Assembly: GCA_002633025.1 (NCBI GenBank)
Contig: NMRB01000678.1
Coordinates: forward strand, 76,012-140,011
Direction of reading: 5' to 3'
Length of the DNA stretch: 64,000 bases
Source: Notospermus geniculatus
Lineage: Eukaryota; Nemertea; Pilidiophora; Heteronemertea; Lineidae
Below the pieces are notes generated by a model. The model had not been told where the DNA came from. It was given only the letters and a program-made list of their open reading frames with translations, and did not search any database. The position numbers and the translations under genes were made by a program. Positions 51,597 through 63,409 of the stretch are shown piece after piece; the stretch's first letter is position 1; the number at the start of each line of letters is the position of its first letter.

Positions 51597-52102
51597 GTGA
51601 TGATTATGCATGATAGATGTTGGCTGATTCTCCAGAAACACACTTGACTTGTATTATTGTAAAGTCCTCTTGATGTTTGAAATATTTGAAATGTGAACGA
51701 CAATTTTCACTGTACCATCTTGGTTGTGAATAAAAAGAAATTGAAATTGAAGAGAAGGGAACAAATCATGCCCTTCAAGAGGAGACAACAATTGAGACCA
51801 AAAAGAAACAACAGCAGCAAAAAGTTGAAGGCAAAGGTATTATTTTATTTACTAGAAATGTTGAAGAAAATATAGGCCTAACACTCAACGGCAAGAGCAC
51901 CCTATCCAATTTTCCACCCAATATCAATATACATTGTAATCAGATATGATTTTCAAACAATAATCATGATAATGGACATGATGAAGAACAGCCATGATGA
52001 AGATTCCACAACTTGTCCTCTCGTTCTCGAGTCCGATTCCACCAGTATCTAAACAAGCAGCTTCATGTTTTGAAATTTCAATGAAGTTCACCACTTGAAT
52101 GT

Positions 52103-52601
52103 TCACTGTCTTTTTTTATAACGACGGAACTTTCCTTTGCTCTGGTCCAGTAGGGCTGAGGCCAATAAGGCCAAGAGGGGGCAGTATCTGGAATGAAATA
52201 ACACATTCTTGTTTTAGAAAAATCAGCAATGATCAATTTCAAAATATTTTTTTTATCAAGAAGAAGCCATTTTGATAGGCCTAAATAAAATACAGGTAAT
52301 AGATCATTTGGACATATATACCCCCTATGCCTATTAACAACAAAATACACACGAAACTTCCCATTTAATTGAGTAAATTTGGAATTCCAATCAGATGAAC
52401 CGCATGCCGCGCACAGAATTTGATGATTTTTAAACCCGAATTTCACCAACTGCGCATCACTGCTCATGCTTGCGACCAAGTGCATGATGTGTAGCACACT
52501 CAAACCTAATAAACAGTCCACATTTTATTAACTTTGACGCATTTTAAACGCATTAAAACGGAATTTGAAAGTTGACACCTAACTTACCCAAGTTTTCCCA
52601 T
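52103..52601 (-). CDS. Possible two-exon microprotein of 32 residues
   Basis: Exon 52601-52588 (ATGGGAAAACTTGG, GTAAGT donor) and exon 52187-52103 (CAG acceptor, stop TGA) join in phase to MGKLGYCPLLALLASALLDQ then SKGKFRRYKKRQ: a short hydrophobic segment followed by a very basic tail, as in tiny membrane proteins. An in-frame stop lies just upstream of the ATG. I know no family for it; a non-coding transcript is the alternative. Confidence 0.3.
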
Positions 52602-53150
52602 AGATTCCGATTAACTCGACCGATTTTGACGCTTTTTATACCAATTTTTAGAGGAAAAAATTCGTAGTTCGACTAAACCGCCGCCATGACACTACCGATT
52701 CCAGGAAGTAGTGAAAAACGCCAAGAACATGTTTAGGGACTACAGCCATCTGTGTAGATGGCGCTGCAAACAATGGTGTTGTCGGAACTGCTGATGGGTA
52801 TCAAAGGATTGAGCAAGGGGGGATTATTCACACCTTGGACAAAGGCGAAACAATGGAAGTAATTAGAGGGTTTCGTGGCAATTAGCGGTGTTGTGATTCC
52901 TTCTGTATAATACTTCCATGGGTAGCCTTGGCCCTTGCCTTTACAAATACAAATCTATACTATAAAAGGCAGCCTAGGCGTAGGCCTAGGTGCACTGGAC
53001 ATCTCCCAAACTTTGCCAGACCTGCTGCTGTGATGACCAGTGCACTGTAGGCCTACTGATCTGAATGCTTTGCAGACGGAGAGGCATGCAACTGTCATCG
53101 GCCATGCGGCACGAATTTGAAAGAGTTTGAGCGAACCTCTCAAGGGATGC

Positions 53151-53338
53151 TGCTGCAACCGTTTCAAATTGAAATCAAGTTTCTCCCAGACAATGTCTTC
53201 TTTTGAATCGAATGGTGTCACAATAGGTGGGTAGATTCCCGAAATATCCAACGGTGTGGCAGTAGACATCATTCTAATACGACTAGAGAACTTGTGACCA
53301 TTGACCCACAGCGCTCTAGATAGAACTCGAAAGGACAT
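53151..53338 (-). CDS. HOGA1: HOGA1 (4-hydroxy-2-oxoglutarate aldolase) first exon only
   Basis: HOGA1 is the mitochondrial aldolase that splits 4-hydroxy-2-oxoglutarate to pyruvate and glyoxylate in hydroxyproline breakdown. The minus frame MSFRVLSRALWVNGHKFSSR has a plausible mitochondrial presequence, followed by DISGIYPPIVTPFDSKEDIV and FNLKRLQQHPLRG, matching human VDIAGIYPPVTTPF and LHKLGTFPFRG. The frame loses similarity exactly where FVVQGSNGE should follow, at a weak GTTCGC donor (53150). No exon with the SNGE, YY or Schiff-base lysine motif (catalytic core) is visible to the left. It could be an exon whose partners are in a distant or missing piece, or a truncated relic; the frame that runs on to 52955 is not HOGA1-like. 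Confidence 0.75.
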
Positions 53339-54039
53339 GACTGGTCTTGCAGCACGTGAAGTGAATTGTGTCTTGTCAGTTTTTCTAGACCGGAAGTGCC
53401 CTGGAACATCCAGAAGGTAACCGGAAGCTTCCGATAGAAAAAATAGTTCAACATCAATGGTGTAATTAGTTATTTTACATCACAAACTTAATTACCAACA
53501 TACAAAATTTCCCAAAATTGCATGATGTTGATTGAAAAAAACTTTATTCATTATATCGTCTACCCGTATTTCTCCAAAAAATTCTTCGCGCAAGAATATA
53601 AAGTAGTCCAACTTTGGTGATCAGGTTGGAAAACCCCATCTTGGGAGAGATTTTATCCGCGAAGTTATTAGTGTGAATGGCAGGAAATTCAAACATTTGA
53701 CATCACGGACTCGCGGTCCTTCATGTCGCAAAGATGCTGACATGAAAATGGGTTCGCTGCAGTGGTTATAGCTAGGTAAAAAGTCTGTTAATGGACCGAA
53801 AGAAGAACTTGGCTAGGCCTACCTGCATGTCCACCACACACACACAACACAGTGCAATCATGCAATGACCAACACACAGACACACGCGCGTGCATGCAAT
53901 ACACTACACTGCACATATGCTTGCATTATTCATATGACACTGACAGCTAGCTGGTATTTATGCATCAGTTGTCACATCACAGGGATGAGGCTGAACTTTA
54001 GAACCCCTGGTCGAAAGTGATGTAGCCTAGACTGCCTTG

Positions 54040-54077
54040 GCCCTTGGAGGAATTATAATTCCTCCATGCTTGGCCTA
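54040..54077. mobile_element. Mini-palindrome CTTGGAGGAATTATAATTCCTC, copy 3
   Basis: CCTTGGAGGAATTATAATTC then CTCCATGCTTGG: the same arms as at 28022 and 37023 but without the CTGTTAG centre. It lies 80 bp upstream of the zinc-finger exon. Confidence 0.75.
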
Positions 54078-54271
54078 AGCCCTAATACTTGTAATATAGC
54101 AATAGGCCTTGGACCGCAATTCGTAATAAATTTTGTGATCTTTATCTTCTTTATTTCAGAACCAGTTTCTTGGGGAAAGCCAGGCAAGGTGAAGCTGGTA
54201 TGGCACTGACTGGCAGACATCAAGAGTCAAGCATGTCAAGTTGATCCGCAGCAGAAGTCAAGAGTTGAAAG

Positions 54272-56743
54272 ATGATGGAAACAGACATTGCCTCTGAGGA
54301 ACTTGTTAAACAGTTCCTACTGCCCCAGTCAATATTACCTCCTCCTGGAGAGGGAGATGTTTTTGATGCCAGCCCAACGCCTGATTCTGTTGGAAATCTT
54401 GATGATGCTATTCAAGAGGAAACTGCCAGTGGCCTGGAGGGAATACATGACACTCTCAAGTTGGAATCACCAGAGACATGCAGTCCAGAAAATGATATTC
54501 TAAACATTGCCACAACCCAGGTTGGCCTTGGTAGTCCTGTAGGGTTGAGTGATACTAGCAATGTGATAAATCATCAACCTGTGAATCAGGCTTGTATCAC
54601 AGGCACTGGCTTGAATCTAAATCAACCAATTTTGATTTTAAACAATCAGATTCCAACGGCGTGGCCTGGGACAAGTATCCTGACAGCACAGAGGGGGCTG
54701 TACTTGGTTGTTGATAAAAATAGCCAACAGACAATAACATTGCCTGTTGCGGCAACAGGTGCACAGATTGATACAACTCAGACTGCTAGCGTACTCATCA
54801 ATTCAGCTGACTTCACAAGTGCTTCCCAAATAGTGGAATCGCCAGTTGTTGATGCAGACAAGTGCGAAGATCTTGACACTAAAGAAGACAAGGATGATCA
54901 GGATGAGCCAACACAACCGTTTGATTATTCTATTTTTCTCAATAAACTACCTCCAAAGATTGAGATACCTCCCCAACAACAACAACCTGCAAATAACTCC
55001 TCTATCGTCTTTCAAGTGATGGGTGATGATGGTGCTGTAAAAAGTGTCGATGTAAATTCAGTAGAAACGGAAAGTGAGAAGATTGTACCAGAAAGTCCTC
55101 TTGCGACTGATTCAGTTAAAAGTAACACTATTAACAGTACAGATGGCCAGATTTTCAGGTGTGACCTGTGTAGTGCAACTTTCAATCGGAAGGGTAACTT
55201 CACCCGTCATAGACTTGTTCATACAGTCAGTGCTAAGGTAATGCATTTCAGCATCACTTGTAAGTCTGAGGACATTACCATGATTACCAGGAGTTGATCA
55301 TTGGGATTGGCACAGCTGACAGTGCTTGAGGCGAAGTTTTATGAGATCACAATTAAGCTTTGAAGTAGCCATGCGTGTTTCCTAGCTGTGACTTCACTTG
55401 GTCTTCAAAAGCATACTTTAAAATATGGGAACACTACAATACTAATTTCCATCCAAAGCCCTGAATTCTTCAAATCTATATTTCAGGATGCCTACCGGTA
55501 TAAATGTGACAAATGTTCACGCGATTTCCGCCAGAAATGTGATCTGAATCGTCACATGCACATTCACAACAGGACTGAACCTCATCGGTGCAAAGTTTGT
55601 GATAAAGGTTAGAGTCACTGAGCCAAATTTTTCTCCCTCCGAGTTTGGTCAGTACCGGTATTCCATTTGACCAGGGGACCATTGATAGCCTAGTGGTTAT
55701 CATGTCGACTTAGCAAGCGGCAGGTCCTGGGTTCAAATCCTGGGCCATATGTGGTTAATCATCCCTGGCACTTAAGTCCGTTGCATGGGACAGTAAGCTG
55801 TGGTGCCTTGTGCCTTTGTGGCAAGTAAAAGATCCCATCCAAGAGTAGCTTGAAATGGCCTCTTCCTACTTACCAGGGCCAATATTACTATGGCTTCGGC
55901 CCTGCTGGAAAAATAAAATCCCTAACCAGGATGTACAGTGCTGCCACCAAATGACACTAGATGATGTTAGTTGTTTTCTCATTCCAGGTTACATTCGAAT
56001 GAAGGATTTGGTGATTCACATGAAATTTCATAGCAAGGACAAGACCCTTCAATGCCCACACTGTGACAAGAACTTCTACCAGAGTGGTAAGTTTTTTTGC
56101 CAGATATTCCCCAAGTGTCGTATATCTGTCTCGAAAGACCTGTCCGGGAGTTGCAGACATTTTCTGTTCATCTGCTTCCACATCTTACATTGATGTAAGA
56201 TGCAGACATTGCCTATTCATCTGCTTCCACATCGTACATTGATGTTTTCTACATCTAGGGGACTTGAAGCGCCATGTCCGATGTGTGCATGACAAGTCAA
56301 AGGGATTGACTTGCGGACACTGCCAGAGGAGATACGCCAAGGAATCCACACTCATTCGACACATGCAGACGAGTCATCGGGATCTCATACTGCAATCGCT
56401 AGATCATCTATCGGGAAAAAAAACAGCTGTCAGGTAGGTAATAGACTAGGCAAACAATATCTTTGAAATAGCATTGGTCAAAAAGGAGAAGCTCCAGCTT
56501 TCTGCTCTGATGAGGGAACCTCTGTCAAAGTGAATTGCCTGCTCAACGGTGATGACTAACAGAAATTCCACACAAGTAGTCTGAAGTCAACATTGTACTG
56601 AATGACCTGAGATTTGAAACTTTGCACCTCTTTTCATTTGCAGTGAGACAAACCGGGTTGGCAGCACTGAAGTCAAACATGCTGGTGTGAGCATATCTGT
56701 AGTGGAAATGACTGACCTTCCAGATGATGCCGATCTCAGTTAG
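54272..56743 (+). CDS. Five-finger C2H2 zinc finger protein, probable transcription factor
   Basis: Complete 486-residue model: exons (54161) 54272-55237, 55487-55607, 55988-56086, 56259-56433, 56644-56743 (stop TAG); 1461 nt, closing in frame. The start ATG follows an in-frame stop; AG at 54159-54160 opens the exon with 5'UTR. Residues 1-290 are acidic and Gln/Asn/Ser/Thr-rich with no known domain (possible activation region). Five C2H2 fingers follow: CDLCSATFNRKGNFTRHRLV, CDKCSRDFRQKCDLNRHMHI, CKVCDKGYIRMKDLVIHMKF, CPHCDKNFYQSGDLKRHVRC and CGHCQRRYAKESTLIRHMQT. Finger 4 has H-x4-H type spacing (HVRCVH) and finger 5 HMQTSH. Introns cut fingers 3 and 4 just before the helix, both with a phase-1 glycine codon. 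Only some linkers resemble TGEKP, so DNA binding is expected but not certain. A specific orthologue is not recognised. Confidence 0.85.
55680..55915 (+). mobile_element. tRNA-derived SINE (third type)
   Basis: GATAGCCTAGTGGTTATCAT is box A-like and CAGGTCCTGGGTTCAAATCC is a perfect-looking box B (GGTTCAAATCC). The body continues CCCTGGCACTTAAGTCCGTT, AAAGATCCCATCCAAGAGTA and ends in AAAAATAAAATCCC. It is in an intron of the zinc-finger gene, between fingers 2/3 exons. Confidence 0.8.
56153..56250. repeat. Tandem duplication of about 49 bp in a zinc-finger intron
   Basis: GCAGACATTTTCTGTTCATC TGCTTCCACATC repeats as GCAGACATTGCCTATTCATC TGCTTCCACATC, each followed by TACATTGATG. The second copy ends just before the acceptor at 56257-56258, so the intron's polypyrimidine side is partly duplicated. 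Confidence 0.75.
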
Positions 56744-59700
56744 TTTGGATTGTGAACATTTCATGGGCAGTGGTTGACTTTGGCGATGTCCAGCAACATC
56801 AAAACCCTGCTATGGAGGATGGCTATAAAATACTGTGTGGTGTACTTGGCTATCGACTTGTTAATCATGATGTTACTTACTTATAAAGTACTTTTTCACC
56901 CTTCCTTAAAAATGTTCTGTATTTAATAGCAGGTTGTGTTAGTGTGTATGTGGTGTGGTGCCTAATCTTGATCACGTTAAAAGTAATGAGACATGTTTTG
57001 TTTTGAAGATACATGTAGATCATATACAACCACCTTGCAGCAAATATTCTGAGGTCATTTTCAATATTTATTACCGGGTTTTCAGTGGCGACCCTCATAC
57101 CTATAGGAAAATGTAATTTTGTGGGCGGGTCCCTCGAATTGGATCTCCGATGTTAGTTTGTGATGTGGACGATGAGTCAACTACAGAAACAGTGGATTTA
57201 TTTTCTCTATATATGTTGTATGAAGAAGTATAGTGCAGTATTAAATAATCTGATATAATAAGCCAGTTCTTAGTTTCTGTCTCTTCTAAGGAAGGAAAGC
57301 ACTTAACCATGCTGATGTCTCTGATCCTGCAGGGAATCCTTTTAACTATGTTAACAAAATTAACATAAAATATTCTTTACAGGTCAAGTCAATTTATTTG
57401 ACTCCAATGATTATTATGTTTTTACAAATGAGTTATTATTGCATGGACAAGCTCAGCAATAAATATAGTCTTATGTACAAGTATACACAATCACTCAGGT
57501 CATTGCAAAGACAATATAATTCAAGAACGACACAAGCTTCTGTAATATTTACAAAATTCTTCAAATCATGACATTTAGAGTTTGAATACAATACTTCAGC
57601 AACCAGATCAACTGATTGGATGATTTTGTGAATAAATTTGCATATAGATTAGCATTGTTAACTGATCTGCAGGTAAAAAAGATCGAGAAAAGATGGAGGC
57701 TATTCAATCATGGGAAATACCAATACCTGTGACCAACGTTCACAGGAGAGGCTCGATACCCTATTAAAGTCTTAAGCAAAGACTAGTCGTACATATTAAA
57801 ATGCCTTCAACATTCAAAAAGCACTTCCCAATACCATTATAGAGCCACACTTTGCTCGTGATGATGAATTTCATCTTAGAGATTGCTCTGACTGCAAATT
57901 AATGAAACTTGGGAGTTGGAGATGTGTGGTCTTCTAGACAAACTTGAGGGCACAGAGAGGCATTTTATCAGCGATTCTACTAACGAATGATATGACCCAG
58001 GTTAATATCATGGGCTTTATTTGGGATAGCATTATAAGCGTACCTGGTCATTGTTGAATAAACTGATTCTGGGTTCACGTCCCATACTGCATGTGGAGCT
58101 TCTAAGCCCAAAATTACCACATGTCTTCAATTTATAACACTTCTGGCACTTGGCCTCTTAGGACTAACAACGCGAATTCTACATATGCATGTACTGAGAG
58201 AGCTTGAAAACGAAGTGGCACCAAAGCATCAGTAAATGACTGGCAGGAAATAAAGAGATATTGCAACAGCATATAAATGGCCTACCAGAAAGGTTACATG
58301 TACATGTAAATTTCACCTGGGCTGCCTGGGATTGGACTCTGAGCAGCTCATCAAAATCTAGTTGCACAGATTTTTTTAGGCATCATAGAACCTATTTTCT
58401 TTTCAATTTTCCCCCTGGGATTCAACTAATCCAAAATAGGCTTGATCCTAGTCCATAAGTAGCGGTCCTAATCATGAGACACTCGGCTTCATTTTATGTG
58501 GTGCAAGGCAAAACATCTTTGCAGAGCAGAGTAACCCAGAGTAGGTTAAGTGAAAATTGTTAATGAGAAAAAAACAACAATTTTTGTAAATCAACATGAA
58601 CGTGTCGAAGATTCGAAATGTAGCAAGACATTTTATTGAGATTTTTTATATGAAAACAATCACAATTTCCTGTACAGAAACGACACTTTATCGACCCTAT
58701 TGGCTTTGCCAAAAATTGAGTATAAACCAAAAACAACACAAAAAGTCAGAATCGTAGTCAGGCATATTTCATATGCACTTACACGCAGCAAAAAACCAAA
58801 ATGACGATGCACTCACTCTGCAACGGTACATCTCCTTTTTGAATATACAAAAGAGGACTCCCACAAGCAAGAGATTTAAAACGTAAGTCATTGGACATCA
58901 ATTGATTCAGCACATCAGAGTGACCACAGCAATACCGAGCCTCCCAGAACACAACTTTCAAACTACCCGTGGTAGTACCAGTGGTGTAAGAAAGCTGTAT
59001 TGACTTGCTACAAACATACAGTGTACATCTTTTGACAATTTACCAATAGTTTTAAAGGAAAACTAGCGCAAATCTGATCAAAACATCACTCACAAACTCA
59101 TAAGACTAGATCTGGATATGAAATACCCAGCACATTCAAAACAACTGAACAGAACAAGGCAGAAAATAATACTATTGAAATCAGCCAACTCCAAAAGGTA
59201 GCTTTCAGTAGGAACATGAGATACAGTTTCTCAGACACTGCGTTTTCTGCAATTCAAACACTGAGTATTTGTCAAGATTTAGAGGGTGTTTTAAATTCCA
59301 ACTCGACCATCGAATAATGTAACCAACAGCTTGGTAAATATCCCCAATTCACCGCCAAGTCTGCATAAGTATGTTTATTTTATTTTCAATTGCTCCACTT
59401 ATTATGCATTGGTTTAGACGATAAACAATCACCATGTCATTTCAAAATCTGCTCTGTGCATCCGTTAGAAATGGTGCAGCCTATTCGTTTAATAGATAGC
59501 GTGTCTAGTTAATTGAACACACCAACAAAGTAATTAAGATAATGCCCACCATACACGGTTTAATTTTTCATTTCTGAGTGTGCTGAATAAAGGCTTACAT
59601 GTACACATGGTTCTGTACATTAAGCCATATACGTCGACGCTGAAATTGAACTTCCTAAAATTTGTTTGAAAAATTCCACAAAATATATGGAATACCTCAG

Positions 59701-60724
59701 CTGAGATTGAATGTTTTAACCGAACAAAGCACTGAGTCAAACAAACCACAAGAAAAGACAGAGTTTTGAAAGTTCATCATGATTTTTGTGACTAGCTTAC
59801 GGTAAAACCTGATCACATAAGGTGGGACCATTCCATGAATGTGGCGGCTCACAATCTGAACCAGAACAAAGCCCACGTTCTCTGATTAAAGCTCGTTGAC
59901 TGCTGAATTTCACTACTTTCAGGACAGTGCCCTCACGACATTATCAAACTGATTCTAACACTCTGAAGTTACTTCAAGTAGGAATGGTGAAATCGGACTC
60001 AAAAGAGGGGTGGTGTTGATGTTCATGCTAACATTATCAGGATTGTGACACATGGTGGTATTATGGACGGTCCCTAAAGCTTCCCATTTGATTGAAAATT
60101 ATTTTGAACACATTTTCTTACTCTGAAACTACATGACGCATACACATGCAGAAGCATTTTGTTCATGTGGCAATCACTACCACAAGGGCATTTTTTCACA
60201 GGCATGAAGACACATGGTGACTTTAGACTGACAAAAAAGGAAAACTCACAAACCCAATTATTCGAAGAATACAGAAAAATAAACGTCAGAAATTGATCTA
60301 GTGACACTAATGTGTACACTCATGTGATTGAAGAATAACCCGTTTGAGAAAAAGATCACAAGTGCCATCCAGTCACACTGGTTGTCGTTCTTCTTGTAGG
60401 TTCCCCCTTATTCATACACGAAAATCACTCATTAAAATGGTTCATTCTCTAATACAAGTGTCAGTTTGGGGGGGGGGGTGTATGTAACAACCCCTCACCC
60501 TGAAACACACAGCACTCTACTTTCTATTTGGCCCATTGGACCATTTTGCTTGAGTGATTTGGTGTATGATTGATAATAAGGAATTTACGATAGGACGACA
60601 ACTGTGATCGCGGCACAACGGGATGACGGTGGTGAAGTGACACGACTTTTGTAAAGAAATAAACCGGGTTCCCAACGAGTACTGTCTTGAGAATTTTAAG
60701 AACCTAACACATTGAGACTTGCTT
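56744..60724. other. Convergent 3' region between zinc finger and UBTD genes
   Basis: No gene seen. It should contain the 3'UTR of the plus gene (AATAAATATAG at 57460 is a candidate poly(A) signal) and of the minus UBTD gene (TTTATT at 58631 on the plus strand reads AATAAA on the minus strand). Short open frames here lack splice support and known motifs. A G-run of nine is at 60469-60477. Confidence 0.5.
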
Positions 60725-61958
60725 TCAACTATCCACTGGTGTAGGATTTGGTTCGGTCACTATCACTTGTACAACAAATCCCTTTGGAATTTTTGCCTCC
60801 TCGATTCGCATTTTGTTACTCAACAAACGCCCCGAGAAAAACCATCTTTGATGACCGGGTTCTATGCCTTCCTCGGCTTGTAATCGCCGTTTAACACGCG
60901 ACACAGTGTCTGTTGATCGTACCAAGAGTTTAATATCCTTGCCGGTGGATAAGCGGAATTTTATCGGAATCTCAGTGCCATTTGAAGAACCCGATTCCGT
61001 GTCGGTTGCAGTATCTGTATCACTCGACTCTTGTATGAGGTTCGTTGGCGCACTAAGTACGTAAACAGGCAACTGGTAACGATTTCCCAGCTCATCATAA
61101 CAGTCCATTAAAGTTCCTGAAAACAAGGAACAACAATAAGTAATCTTAAGAAAGTAGTTTATCTGACATTTATAGTGTCTGGCCTACATGTATGTTGGTA
61201 TTGGCAGTGTGTAAGTATTGGATAATGACACAGCACCATATTTTTGCTTGAATGTACTGACCCACATTTAAGCTTAGTAATCATACTAAAATTTGACAAG
61301 TTTGTTTGTTTGTTTGTGGGTGTGTTCGCGATTTTCTCCAAGACTGATGAACGGATCGCCGCCAAACTTGGTAGACCTATGCACATGCAGATATGCAAAA
61401 CTTGATATGCACCTGGGAAGTGTCCTTACGAAAGCCCGAATTTTGATAGACTTAGTTTTCGAAATACCAAGATATTTTAACGAAAATAACAATGCTGTTT
61501 AGGCCTTTTGACGTCACGACGTCACCAAGATTGCCGTCGCGTCATCCGTGATGTCAGCAACATCATGTGTGATGGAATGACGTCATTATGCTACTCGCAC
61601 GGGTATGACGTCATCACATCCCCCAAGCGCTCCAAATGACGTGACGTGTCTCGCATGAATTCAGCAGTTCCCCCACTGAACGGGCATTGCCTAGTTTAGA
61701 AAATCTGATGAAAAATCTTACCATTTGGCAAGGATATACTGGCACCGTCTATGATAGCTTGGGCTAAGGCATGATCATTGGTTTCGGATGCATAAGCAGC
61801 GGCCTTTAAGGCATCCCAAATTTCTTTACGTCCCTCAAACGCCGGTGCAGTGTCCCAGAATTCATCACGTTTGCTGCGAAGCTGCCCCTCGGTTAGCGGA
61901 ATATCACTTTTCCATTTCGGCTTCTCACACTTTAGAGGCTGGTTCTTCCCTATTGACA
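60725..61958 (-). CDS. UBTD2: Ubiquitin domain-containing protein UBTD2-like, lacking first exon
   Basis: Exons 61958-61722 and 61116-60725 (stop TGA 60725-60727). The first reads [38 protein letters not shown] then [13 protein letters not shown], the N-terminal UBTD core that binds E2 enzymes of the UBE2D type. The second reads [20 protein letters not shown], then a Ser/Thr/Asp spacer, then the ubiquitin-like fold ([48 protein letters not shown]) and ends PNPTPVDS. The sequence is closer to UBTD2 (VRSTDTV, QNPTPV end) than UBTD1. Phase carries across ([12 protein letters not shown]). The short first exon (MGGC, a myristoylation-type start in the family) is not seen to 64000 and is probably beyond the window. 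Confidence 0.92.
61290..61500. repeat. Dispersed repeat in UBTD intron (GTTTGTTTGTTT...CCGCCAAACTTGGT)
   Basis: AAGTTTGTTTGTTTGTTTGT GGGTG, CTCCAAGACTGATGAACGGA and TCGCCGCCAAACTTGGTAGA are of a style often repeated in marine invertebrate genomes. Only one copy in this window; it gives overlapping open frames on both strands. Confidence 0.35.
61505..61640. repeat. Cluster of TGACGTCA-like words
   Basis: TTGACGTCACGACGTCACC, GTGATGTCAGC, AATGACGTCATTATG and TATGACGTCATCAC lie within about 120 bp in the UBTD intron. They could be CRE-like binding sites or, more likely given similar clusters at 3965-4110 and 20940-21120, part of a MITE arm. Confidence 0.45.
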
Positions 61959-62756
61959 CTGAAATGAAAGACAGAGAAAATCATGTGATTTTGGGTCAAA
62001 CGGAAAGAACAGAAGTTTCCCGGAAGCTTCCTGTTATCAAGGACTCTCTGTCAGCTGTTTCGCCAGCAGGCACTGTTTTTCACTGTCATGTTATTGTTAC
62101 CTTAAATGCAGAAACATTAATAGAGACCTTGTTTTAATACACCACAAAAATATCATAAATGCCTCAGGCACAGTATTGAACACTGTAATAAATCATTGAT
62201 ATTTGATTAAACAAGCCATCATTTCTTTCCTCACCCAACCTACGTGCATTTCCTATTGACACTCAACCTCAACTTTTTTTAATATAGGAATTACACAACG
62301 ATGGAGTGATCTAAAAATAACACTCATGTTTAATTGTTCTAAATATTTTGAAATCACTCCATTAATGGAGGGTCAGCTGACCTTTTCAATCACACAACTG
62401 TTCTGAGTAGATAGTAATCACCAGATCACATGCTGAGGACTGTCCATCGACCAGTCAGTCAGTTTGTTTACAGGTAAATATGGAGCAGTTTCTGTGTCAA
62501 GTATTGCATAGGCACACCCTCATGTTGTAGAGTCCACAAATACAAGTATGTACGATAAACTGCACACATGATTTTCAGTTGAGGGTTGCTAGGTTGAGGA
62601 CAGAGGTTAAAGCTCCACTAGGCTGTCTGGTTTCCTCCTACAAATATCACCCCATCATCCCCATTCCCTGTCGAGTACTCAGGCAAATCAGGGGTTTAGT
62701 TAGAGGGAGTTTGGAAGTCACGGAAGTCAAAATACTTGGGAATTTTTTTTAGGCTC

Positions 62757-62855
62757 CAGGGCCCGTATGCATACAACATCTTAAGTGTAAAATTTGTTCC
62801 AAACAAAAGATAAGGGAAATCTTACACTTAAGATGTTTTATGCATACGGCCCCAG
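62757..62855. mobile_element. Hairpin MITE, GGGCCCGTATGCATAC ends
   Basis: CCAGGGCCCGTATGCATACA then ACATCTTAAGTGTAA at the left; TTACACTTAAGATGTTTTAT then GCATACGGCCCCAGG at the right. Same design as 14475 and 43548. Confidence 0.85.
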
Positions 62856-63264
62856 GAAGTCAAGTACTTCCAAAGAATTTTAAACTTCTAATGTATTTAA
62901 GCTTATGAAGTACATTTAGACTTCCAAGAAAAGCCTCAATACGGTACTTCCTGGTTTTTGGGTTAAGGAAGTCATGAATTCCTGTCCAAAAATGTTAACT
63001 TAACCCCTGAAATCTCACATTTTGGATGAAAAAGATGTCACCACAGCAATTTTACTAAATTGGTGACCCAAGCACATCTCTAGCCTGTTGAAATGAAACT
63101 GAACACTATCTTATTGAACTCTTCCGGCCTCATGATTAAGAGGATTAGAAGATCAGTCAAAGGTTCAATGTTGTAGTAATTGACTATTGATCATATAGGG
63201 AAAAATACAACAGCTTATTTGATTGAAGTTCAGTCAACACAACCGAAGTGCTTTCCGTGTTGTT

Positions 63265-63365
63265 GTTTCAATACTACTGTAAAGCAGGAAAATTTCGCGT
63301 GCAGGAAATTTTCGCGAATTTCGCGAGAGTGTATGAGTCGCAAAAATTTCCTGTCGCGAATATAA
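63265..63365. repeat. TTTCGCGAATTTCGCGA-type repeat
   Basis: GGAAAATTTCGCGTGCAGGA, AATTTTCGCGAATTTCGCGA and AAATTTCCTGTCGCGAATAT: short palindromic CGCGAA words typical of dispersed invertebrate repeats. Confidence 0.55.
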
Positions 63366-63409
63366 ATACATGCAAGTGATAAGGCCACGCTTTTTTTATT
63401 CCTTGTTTC

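Noticed and set aside
52955-53150. Continuation of the HOGA1 frame past 53150
   Set aside because: The protein loses all aldolase similarity (FVVQGSNGE is missing) exactly at a possible donor, so this is intron or unrelated sequence read through.
55684-55760. A tRNA gene at 55684-55760
   Set aside because: Boxes A and B are present but the stem pairing is incomplete and the sequence runs on into a 235-bp SINE ending in an A-rich tail.
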